64,000 nucleotides of DNA, from positions 1 to 64,000 of the forward strand of contig CANCHK010000001.1 of NCBI GenBank assembly GCA_947377865.1, written 5' to 3'. Source of the stretch: Opitutia bacterium (lineage in GTDB: Bacteria > Verrucomicrobiota > Verrucomicrobiia > Opitutales > UBA953). A program made the position numbers and the translations under genes. Of the stretch, positions 60,601-64,000 are shown piece by piece; position 1 is the first letter of the stretch, and the number at the start of each line of letters is the position of its first letter. The notes beneath the pieces were generated by a model. That model was not told where the DNA came from. It searched no databases and worked only from the letters and a program-made list of their open reading frames with translations.

Positions 60601-63600
60601 TGTAACCGCACCGAAAGCCACGGTGGGCAGGTTCGCGGAACCATTCGGGTCGATGGTCAGGAAATTGGCGCCCGATGAAGTGGTAATCGCACCGAGCGTC
60701 GCATTGAGCGCGGTGGTCGTGCTGGCCTTCCAGGTCAGGCCGCTGCCGCCGTATAGCGTGATGCTACCAGTCGCGGACCACATGCTGGCGAGCGAAGAGG
60801 CGGAATGGTCGAAGAGGATCGAGCCGGCGTAGACCGTGATGCCGCCGGTCGCGATATGGGCGCCGGAGGCACCATCTAAGGTCAGCACGCCGGATCCTAG
60901 CTTGTACAGGCCGAGGGTGCCGACGCCGCCGTTGGCGAACACGCCGCTGAAGGTGGTGCTGGCTTGGTTCATGCCGACCTGCACGTTCGTGGCAGTGCTG
61001 GCGTGGGTATTATTCACCGTGCCGGAGCCAGTCAGGGAGGCGAAATACTGGGTGCTGAAGCCGTTGGTCGAGAATGTCGCGCCGGACTGGACCTCCAGCG
61101 AGGAGAACTGTGATGTCGCCGAGGTCCAGCCCGCCTTGACGGTGCCAGCGGCGATCACCATTGCCCCCGTGTACGCGCTGGGACGACTATAACCGAAGGC
61201 GATCGAGGTCGTCGCGGTGACCGAACGAGCGTTGTTGATCGTGATGGTATTGCCGGTGACGGAGGTGACGGCGTCCCCCGCGGTCAGGCCGGCTGCCGAC
61301 GTCATGACGACCATGCCGGGCAAGACGCCGGTCGCGTCAGCGACGGTGAAGCTAGTAGAACTCGTGGTGGCTATCCCGGTCGTCGGATTGAGGATGACTC
61401 CGCCCAGCACCAGGGTGCCCAGACCTTTCTTAGTGAGGCCGTAACTGCCCTGCACAAGACCGTAGGCGGTGAGCGTAGTCCCGGAATCCGCGACGGTCCA
61501 GGACTGATCGGACCCGAGGAATACGGAGGCCGTGGTAGCAACCGACGCAGGCGCCCCGGACTGCACGTCGATACCGTCAGCGGAAGAGGCTGGGGCGAGC
61601 GTAAGCGTGCCGAACTGTCCGGTGGTAACGCTAGCGGACGTGTTCAGGGCCACCGAAGCAATGGCAGGAGTGCCGAAGACATTGTTGAACACCAAACCGC
61701 CCGAGAAGACAGGTCCGTCGACGAAGACCGCTTGCGAGGGGCCCGCGATGCCCGCGGCGTTGAAGATGACCTTGTTCGCGATGCCGGGAAGGCCGGAGAT
61801 GACGTTCAGGCCGGCCGAGTCGGACGTGAAGTTGCTGCCGCTGCCATTGAAACCGAACCAATTGTTATTCACCCCGCCCTTCCAATAGGCGTCACCCGAA
61901 AGGGCGGCGACCGTCAGTGTCACGGCCGTGTCGGTGGCAGACAGCGCATAGGTGCTGCCCTGCCCTGCCTGCGAAGTGATCGCTGAGAGGGCCATCGTCT
62001 TGGTTCCTCCGCTGAGGCCGGAAGCGGCGGTGATCAGGTCGTAGGTGCCAGCGCCGAAGTTACCAATCGGGCGGAGCTGGAAATTGACGGTGTTCGCGAG
62101 GGTGGCGGCACCGTTCAGGACGAACTTGTCCGAGCTGGCGACGGAGCCAAGTTCCATGCCCAGGGTCGAGGTGCCGCTGCCGGCGCCGAGGTCGAGTCCG
62201 GAAAGCCTCCACGTCTGACCTGCGGCGTTGAACAAATTGAGGGTGGCACCGCCGGCGACCACGAAGTTCGCGGAGTTCTTGAAGGTCAGCGGAGCCTGCA
62301 GATTCAGGGTGCCGGCGCTGACGGTCGTCAAGCCGCCATGCTCCAACGCCGCGCCATTATTGACCGTCATCGTGCCGTTGCCGGCCTTGGTCAGCGACAA
62401 TGTGCCAGTGGAGCTATTCTTGAACGTGAAGGTTCCGAAGACGGGGGTGCTGACCGTAAGATTACCAAGGCTGACGTTCGCATCATTGAGACCGAAGGTC
62501 ACGGTACGCGCCGTCGAGGAATTGGCATCGAGGATCGAGTTGCCAGCCGAAGTGGCCGTGAGGCCGTTGAAGTTCTGCGTGTACCCGTTGAGGTTGAACG
62601 TGGACGTGATTCCCACGGCCGGGTTCATCGTGACGCTGGCGCCAGAGGCCCCGGTCGTCAGAGGATTATTAACGCCCAACTTGATCGTGCCCGTGGAACT
62701 CAGGGTGGTGACCGCGGGCAACGACGCGTTCAGATTAGCCGTACCAGCGCCCGTGGTGCTAGTAAGCGTCAAGGACGTGAGTGCGGCCTGCGTCGCATTG
62801 ACGTTCGCCGTACCCGCACCACTCAGGGTCAAGGACGTCAAGGCGGCCTGCGTCGCATTGAGGTTCGCCGTACCGGCACCGCTCAGGGTCAAGGTCGTCA
62901 AGGCGGCCTGCGTCGCATTGAGGTTCGCCGTACCGGCACCGCTCAGGGTCAAGGTGGTCAACGATGCCAAGGCAGCGTTGATATTCGCGGTGGCCGCGCC
63001 GGCGTAGGTGAACGTAGCCAAGGCAGGCTGGGCAGCGGTGATATTCAACGTACCGGAGCCGCTCAGAGTCACGGTCGCCAGGGCGGACATGCCCTGACCG
63101 AGGTTGGTGATGCCGGTTCCACTGTGCGTGAGCGTCGCGATCGTCGTCTGGGCGGCGTTGACGATCAACGTGCCGGTGCCGCTGTTCGTGATGGCGTTGG
63201 ACGCCTGCTGGTCGGCGCCGACACCCAAGGAGCCGGAGCCGGCGAAGGTGATGTTGGCGAAAAAGCCCGTGGCGGTGGTGGTGCTCGGGACATTCCAGAG
63301 GGTCGCGCCGGTACCGTTGAAGGTAAGGGTACGACTGGACTGCATCGCGTTCCACGTGGCGGCGTTGGCGTTGGAGAACGTGAGCGTCTTGCCGCTGGCG
63401 ATGTTGTTGATGAAGGTGTTGTTCGCCGTGGTATTCCCGAAGGTCCATGCGCCGGTGAACGTCAGCGAATAATCCCCTATGAAACCGGTGTTATAACTGG
63501 TTGTCGTGACGTTGGAAGCGATCGGATTGCTCAGGGTGCGGTCCGCGCCATAAGCGAAGACCTGGCCGTCGTTGAACTTCAGGGTGCCGCTGCCGAAGGC

Positions 63601-64000
63601 GGTGTCGCTGCCCGCCCCTAACGTACCCTTGGTCACCTGAGTGTCTGAGGTGTAAGTGTTGTTACCCGTCAGTACCCACGTGGCGCCGCCGTCGACGATG
63701 ACGGTGAGTGCATTATTGCTGCTATCATTGGCCAAGATGGAGTCGATCCGGTTGGCAAAGGTGCTGCTTCCGCGCAGGTAAAGGGACCTGAGTCCAGCCG
63801 CCCCGGTGTTCTGGACATTGGTGAGCACTAAGGCGCCGGTGCCGTTGGCATGGATCTGCGGATTGACGGCGCCGGCGCCGATCTCGATGTAACGGTCGCT
63901 CGTCTCGCCAGGGCCCACATAGTTGAGCACGGATGAGACGAGGGTGACGGCGTTGGCGACTAGGTTTGCGCCGGTGCTCGTGCCGACGCTACTGCCGGCC
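42577..64000 (-). CDS. Giant autotransporter-associated beta-strand repeat (PATR) / PEP-CTERM surface protein, 5' partial
   Basis: Continuous open frame >7,100 codons; PATR-like motifs such as GAGTLTLSGTNTxxGGxxxxxGTL throughout; PEP-CTERM tail. The annotated start at 63930 is an internal GTG; the frame remains open to 64000. Confidence 0.93.
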   Translation of the reverse strand, partial: AGSSVGTSTGANLVANAVTLVSSVLNYVGPGETSDRYIEIGAGAVNPQIHANGTGALVLTNVQNTGAAGLRSLYLRGSSTFANRIDSILANDSSNNALTVIVDGGATWVLTGNNTYTSDTQVTKGTLGAGSDTAFGSGTLKFNDGQVFAYGADRTLSNPIASNVTTTSYNTGFIGDYSLTFTGAWTFGNTTANNTFINNIASGKTLTFSNANAATWNAMQSSRTLTFNGTGATLWNVPSTTTATGFFANITFAGSGSLGVGADQQASNAITNSGTGTLIVNAAQTTIATLTHSGTGITNLGQGMSALATVTLSGSGTLNITAAQPALATFTYAGAATANINAALASLTTLTLSGAGTANLNATQAALTTLTLSGAGTANLNATQAALTSLTLSGAGTANVNATQAALTSLTLTSTTGAGTANLNASLPAVTTLSSTGTIKLGVNNPLTTGASGASVTMNPAVGITSTFNLNGYTQNFNGLTATSAGNSILDANSSTARTVTFGLNDANVSLGNLTVSTPVFGTFTFKNSSTGTLSLTKAGNGTMTVNNGAALEHGGLTTVSAGTLNLQAPLTFKNSANFVVAGGATLNLFNAAGQTWRLSGLDLGAGSGTSTLGMELGSVASSDKFVLNGAATLANTVNFQLRPIGNFGAGTYDLITAASGLSGGTKTMALSAITSQAGQGSTYALSATDTAVTLTVAALSGDAYWKGGVNNNWFGFNGSGSNFTSDSAGLNVISGLPGIANKVIFNAAGIAGPSQAVFVDGPVFSGGLVFNNVFGTPAIASVALNTSASVTTGQFGTLTLAPASSADGIDVQSGAPASVATTASVFLGSDQSWTVADSGTTLTAYGLVQGSYGLTKKGLGTLVLGGVILNPTTGIATTSSTSFTVADATGVLPGMVVMTSAAGLTAGDAVTSVTGNTITINNARSVTATTSIAFGYSRPSAYTGAMVIAAGTVKAGWTSATSQFSSLEVQSGATFSTNGFSTQYFASLTGSGTVNNTHASTATNVQVGMNQASTTFSGVFANGGVGTLGLYKLGSGVLTLDGASGAHIATGGITVYAGSILFDHSASSLASMWSATGSITLYGGSGLTWKASTTTALNATLGAITTSSGANFLTIDPNGSANLPTVAFGAVTATSAGMSLLVTAPVTSVLKLGTDYSAVSGSAPRGKIVFTTGDGNIDFIKNTGVNTASTAFTDYALNPVTTTGSTTLTPWITQNLSLTGNWTVDKMKLQPNGSGQALTIGTGNTLTLTAGGFIFQGSDAFTITGGNIQGNTATNSDLVAHVYGSGVLTLASNISNGQGASVFTKTGTGTLNLTGLINSTGATFVSQGTLNINAAQSITGSLTVLGGILNVNAAIIGNPASTKLDMAATGSGGKTVTNVSANMTLYATTQGSVAGSANAYNQTAGVVTVTPGTGGSQWVAQGYGYGYFNLTGGTYNDSGSGSRFMASSSGNGVSVVNVGIAGAAGNAGTAGFLDNTNGDWLLNYGNASFNVLDGGLIDHTGAANPFGLLINTTVPNVLASLNMAGGEFRTGNQTLRIGNSTTAGNNPGNQVFVNLAKGVFSTGANISTSLPTSGDVVINFAGSGGTLKASNNLTSFLPATVQGATINAVLYGAVDNQTGDNSRGTTAGFRSVAPNFVGGLTVDTAGFDVAFHAPLRAAAGVGITQADMTLNGGIGYIGAPLVRFSTTGMIPGGTPAQGYAIIDPVLAKVTGIVITNPGTYVAGTVPKLDLIGGGGTGASVAFTGLSTTNAAAGLTKVGNGKLTLGASNTYAGGTNITGGTLALGGNEVLADTGAVTVGGGTLDLATFAETVGVVTLDSGTITGTTGTLSSSSDFRLRSGTVSGILTGSSGITKTTAGTVTLSASNTFSGTVSVTEGKLQFSADANLGDASATNIISVNGGTLAYTPASSLTLSTNHAVEFGLGGATIEVADAAGVLTLPSVRASSTGNLTKSGVGKLVLTGSTAWNSGLNAVTVNAGTLQAGFGTSGVSAINVGSAGTLHLVNSAAEVLTLGGTTGALTLASGATLGFELGSTGISDKIVVGTGGTAVTAGTVTINLLTISGFGSGSFELLSAPSGLSGASYGLGTAPSGYNFTITTTDTLVSLDVLAYTPRYWNNAQATGSWATLVPGSNWSTQADGSIDYAATPVATDTVIFSASSLVGGALTSTLDGSYTIEGLQFIGGTSTATTSILLSQGAGSGTLTIAPISTSGGIVVAANAGAVTISAPLITSTSGATSQTWSVDGTGTSSLNVSGNITFTAPVRKTGAGVLTLSGTNTGSGGLTIAAGTLRLGSSTALGSGALTVGALTTFDNSSGSSLTLANNATNWNGAFTFTGTNDLSFGTGAATMGQSLTATVTTASRVLTVGSLTDGAGSYGFTKAGAGTLTITGAVTIDGTLALTAGALNIGTGGTMGDVTAASGTTLTVTGTNTLTSLTGTSATINLSGANTLSGGVTLTGGTLTASGNNPSIGGAVTINSGTASFSGNNGFASASLVTGTLTLSGTNTFATGLAMSGGTLNLNSAGALGGGTLAISGGTLNNSSGSAKVLTGAGIGSVTGSFTFTGSSSLSIGTSSLAVSGNPTITVSANTLTFGGNVTGSSTLTKAGTGILSVGALTHLGGVTVTAGTLTVGSASTYTGATSIQGAGILILTGTNTLTSLTMGALASTGGSKLDLSNASASFNSLTVQTNSATVNTIVIGSGRELNIDGGVVVGVNNTTASTTLLTVSGAGTFSIGAPGNGTNANFQLGAHTTDAYSNAATLTMSGLTTFYANLGLGTFRVGDPTNSSGTATTASKAYLAKTSTIIAADITLDTPNGSVTNYVYLGDTANVFNANNLYLSGVANRANGQLSWDTGVATGTFKLRGLDGADATAATSIAVASGASTTGFASTGLMNLAGHNSDILVTTLSIGGNSGGSGTPGSKTGTFTFDTGTLVATNVNLGTRTGAYQFGNTNTGTLNLMASGGTGTVTISGTLLMGQNTSTAATTNGAAIAALNIGGGTVTIGTVTMGSDSIGGTTTAQTIAPVQATTSISGGTVTISTLNMNTNSSANTGSGNASLATLNITGGTVNVTTLKLAAASNAAATATSILSITNGTLNLGATLAYTKTAGTVNSTLTLDGGTLSMGTSVTQYAIGSSALPVGSGTGALNLQSGTLKNVLQINGGTGFTKSAGAGSDTLIIDGTNSFSGVFTISSGTVQVGAGATSGTLGTVSVTNNAALTFNRSDSATFSNVITGSGTLAQNGTGTITLAGANGYDGTTSVNAGILSISHNTALGSLVAGTTVGANASLELQNTITVGAEALGISGTGSASNGALRNLSGNNSFGGTVTLNGAATIQSDLGTLTLGNATAIAAGTRALTVTGSGDVSVTGAMTGTSASLTKTGNGTLILSGDSSSFDGAIAVNGGTLRVSHASALGSTVGGTTVASGASVEFAGGTTVAAEPISVSGTGFGGAGAIRNLSNTNAMNGTVTLLADALIQSDSGTLSFGGTTAIAAGTRALTFGGASNIAVSGAITGTGASVTKVGPGSLTISGTVNIGSSGAITVSEGTLTKGFTSGDVVGTVNVANAATLSLANGSTVSLASKVFNLADGSTLGLDIGTLGVNDSLALAAGSTLGASVTVNLSALSSIATGNHGYTLMTAVGGLDLASTDWLVGTAPAGLNYQLDAVTSGGTSTLYLTASLYVPRYFRGATGASWNVAGNWAENSAGTTIATAVPSASESLIFSASNTSGPTIATTLDAAFTVDSLTFTSTPSGVTAFSIAPGSGGSLTLSPGNSNNGISVQANAGVVTISAPLIADSTQTWSVVGTGANGSALTVSGATTFNARVFKSGAGVLTLNGAGTGSGGLSLNAGTVNIGNASAFGTGVLKFASGVTFNNTTGAALVNSGGNAQEWNSFTFTGTNAYDLGAGAVTLKSNSSLTVSGSSLTVGGNIDDVSAGYTLTKLGSGELVLNGSNSFGGAGKTITVSAGRLTFGSDAALGDTLNSLTNASSGATTATGLGVTGTFATSRTINLNAAINSIDVLAGATLTLNSAFGFSALSNSLVKNGSGRLTLSAANIGWTGGITFNSGIVRLGITGAAGSGAIAISPSTAAVGTALELAGGSTFSNALSLQGTGNVFFGGIDFGGQLANVSGTNTYAGRITQDYDASIGAVASTTLNLTGGINATANRQLSFNAAGNINLSSPLTYSGTATGFYAINKYGTGTLTISTPQAFALTAAQYFSIREGTVVLNGGTKVSSTTTTPTDPSGSTTINLRGSDTVASLGLKEGLFVVTSAYPSTIPLRAVITSVGTNSFTISSATTGVLGSLSFLSAGTLPAQVSLEVGATLWLDDSNVTLSGTDHISANGRLGASANSDNNFRFRGGELIFSGSNFVNDSILEYIAKPEFRRGASIITLDKNFAGKMTLVFNNAPDNIAPAQSSSPQGASVLFRGDDLFALTNDPGRSNVVFAGGVTLNGANGGIGVPSKGILPWAVIGRSGVTNQPDGFSFATVDNAGSGGTSLSADRIIRDLSPSEYLELPDFGLGVTDKNLLFTSSATTTFSADVAPNSLTIEAGADLSLASGVRLSLASGGVLIRNGSDTTFAGGTLNQPSNLPPLNIWTIGTAQLTITSAMSGGNGVGNAAISFVKAGAGTLVIAPPTSQVKGLAGIGMNSLSGQFVLNQGTVKLGTGIKNAIQAGNQFALISGTLDLNGNTQQLGALFSDQNYATATVSSTVTTTGGIAGLVVNQDNSARDWAGAITGDVRFTKQGANILTLYSAQTYAQDTLVNGGTLTLTDQAALTATTQLTLGFGALILDSANAAKNSNDRLRDATAITLAGGTFTLKGRAQTNTSETIGAVTVSGGASSFVVTVGGTGINSAVLSAASLVRQTGGTLLFSGPNGQAGNTARMTFGSIGGVSTASVGGGLQNNIIGGWAVTSTGDFASYLPGLGVGGLGQIGFQAYSSTVLSNSSTSSQNIKITTAASTVSTDVTVNALATSAVAVGTVSISTGKTLTVGSGGILSNATSGWYIGSSVVGTGTITSGGSELFLYSGGAGSMTIRSVIADGISRVGLVKFGTGTVALSAVNTYTGGTTINEGTLTVNAGSLIPAANDPAKGLVLNNAAFTQIFAGAVASANVVTLNGGAVITYSGDNTQAGLVFNNLGGTTTPTVRTFNTAITGGTASKLTIGSSGIVVTSANVGTTSLIEGRVDFGASMKTVSVGTIDINGSTDVAPLQASLVLQAVVGTAGGISKTGDGVLQFNAQSGFSGQVDVVGGGLKTGYTNAGSRFANLNLGANTSFDLNGYSTSWGSLSGAGDVFSSSGTPTLTVGFDGKSTAFSGRLIRFNDAAYGLLTKVGVGTMTFTTAQDALGSFGAITVSGGSLQYSVAGKALVSSSAENTVFNVQSGAKLALDNVGTNVVNRLGAAIGGTVNILGGTLSLNGNSGANSAESVANLGLATGSGRIELTPDTGRQLTLTVANFAAPSAGSLVISGLAGTAQLVVTNANLVAGQGSSGTANAVRGDVLVASALNGLGDGFLVKAAGTWRALASGDLNFDASTWESQQNAGLSGTASIGVSSSVNTLTIGSASSLSSSLPSAFGSYGVDGAAMTLTLANASALLVKSGTAEFNVALRGSSAQAPQFHVLTGAILNLNSAFGLGSSVGFVKSGGGTMNLNALAGFNGVVTVNDGFLNLASGLDNTISVGESVGAARVSDLQLNGLNAIIDLLGHSQAFGALTSVNSTTGNGGTIANSALSTVTLTSTGGGAFGGSISGNLNFVRSGNNTTTFTDISDYVGETVIRGGTLRLVDAGALSATTAVKVNYGALVWDNFGQNVDPVTVPTRFAQTVPVSLLGGTVRIIGAGSVDTVAAFDTVSLLGGANVLETQPIIGSASSVRVNIGNLARTGAPQTTMLFSGRSTLNSTGTNTLGQISPSGSSLVFLSNLNGSAFGQSSTVATNGIIGGWAVASGDTYAFATYSDTTGVGQMSSFTATSIPTTAASSVASGNYDNSATRTIATGSNVANTWRLSANAHTVTFADGATLTLGAGLVTSGNVAFTLAAAKANNTIAGSGADGNLYLFASQNTTTIQPRITGSTAIVSFGNGTLQLAPQFANNDFSGGTFVNAGTLSLSSRGQVSFALASIAPTTNTITMSDTTGFTAGMVIYNANFPGGTKILTVTPNVSLVVDTTSTNTSLQGTQTISSRDSWAALPTGGALTIGNATVTMSSTQAGQVGAGTSVTINGGGRLLFGNYASRAGADLSQSLTSVSFVNEGGAVNPEFNLGTPTGTGFVSRFILTSANPVTSRNESLSTVPTIGTGSSTLTSLEFSSASPTITVNAGKGVVGLNISAPIGQNVSMTGSLQKSGLGTLALTSSESVFTTGVSLNAGSLMIGANSDGLSLTKGPLGTGTLTIAGGTSLFADNAARTLHNAVVVNGDFTIGGSGNAALTLAGSIGLGSAARTITFATAGLTTTFNGTLTTGLTSGTGLTKAGNGILQLGSSSMLNLGDAGLTVAAGVIKAGTTDNLSANSLLTVASGAGYDLNGNNQRSKSIAGSGFITNSANATSTLTLDIAPSTTLTFDGLLADNNSAAMPLSLLALEKQGNGTLELTRRNTFAGGTTVYSGTLLITGDGAIGPGLVNVYGTLEYAVAGTSTTTKAYTLANTFAGSGDLKFTGDYAVAKIVGDTTNAFGLNVSILAGTLQIGDGGLTGSLEGLTSLTIGTGATLSFNRSNTYEFGGSISSLATNDGLLLQSGTGTTKLTGYNFGFSGDVRVDAGILEAAGTSTLESVRQIVINSSGALNVSVDDAMGFTGLGPDVEIHGGILRFINAAGTDATFGLIHDLTLDGGTIASGNVASSNLNSLLLTGSLNVTDNAVISAKNVGFVNGAPGAPTTVATDVIVSANKTLDFSGTISDDAYSSVSSFNKKGLGTMILRGDNSAMSGSVTVSDGALVVNHENALGTGVVTVSTGGHIYSNQGDFVTPAAIANNITVESGATLGVGAAIGNFSSTSLTLNGGSKIEFKIYDAGLAAGIGFDNFDFGAVNFSGANPSSRITIMIKSIDLAGGFANALNLAKPLPGGHVDFAIGTYSSAYVGNISDLFTFDTSQFRYTGGDSSSAGLWSIDFNAGAITLSTFTTAVPEPSTYGFGLGALALAAAAIRRRKRQEKKA
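62761..63120 (-). repeat. 60-bp (20-aa) tandem coding repeats, six units with progressive divergence
   Basis: Units of exactly 60 bp; encodes (LTxLTLSGAGTANLNATQAA)n. Three units (62761-62940) are nearly identical. Confidence 0.9.

Noticed and set aside
62761-63120. Regular 60-bp periodicity considered as a CRISPR-like array
   Set aside because: Repeats are in frame within a coding sequence with no unique spacers; they encode beta-strand repeats.

Overview
A 64 kb high-GC window, most likely from a Verrucomicrobiota (PVC-group) chromosome. The evidence is two Planctomycete-type cytochrome (PSCyt1/DUF1549/DUF1553) + DUF1501 pairs, a PEP-CTERM tail and autotransporter-associated beta-strand repeats. 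Left to right: (i) a minus-strand Bat-like operon (VWA, small membrane protein, Pro-rich repeat protein, 1178-aa secreted/membrane protein, MoxR ATPase, DUF58, membrane protein running off the window); (ii) hydrolase, RluA-type pseudouridine synthase, TonB-like protein, DUF6807/PmoA-like protein, Maf; (iii) PelA-like pectate lyase and two PSCyt1/DUF1501 pairs flanking an aminotransferase; (iv) hemH-hemE-hemF; (v) a YugP-like membrane protein whose HExxH site is destroyed; (vi) an array of small helical exported proteins sharing an apparently undescribed ~90-aa Lys/Glu-rich domain (clear in 34985 and 36153, weaker in neighbours); (vii) an FAD oxidoreductase 3 nt upstream of a NosR-like FMN-binding/CX3CP membrane protein fused to ApbE; (viii) a giant (>7,100 aa, 5' end outside the window) PATR/PEP-CTERM protein on the minus strand. 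Intergenic regions from 19 to 42.5 kb carry a mosaic of repeats: GGTAGGG-footed hairpins in inverted pairs (REP/BIME-like, with paired compensatory changes), ~185-190 bp nested palindromes, and CCCCTA/GGGGTA tracts that sit directly 5' of several start codons. No tRNA, rRNA, CRISPR array or transposase was recognised. All family assignments come from reading motifs by eye; no searches were run.
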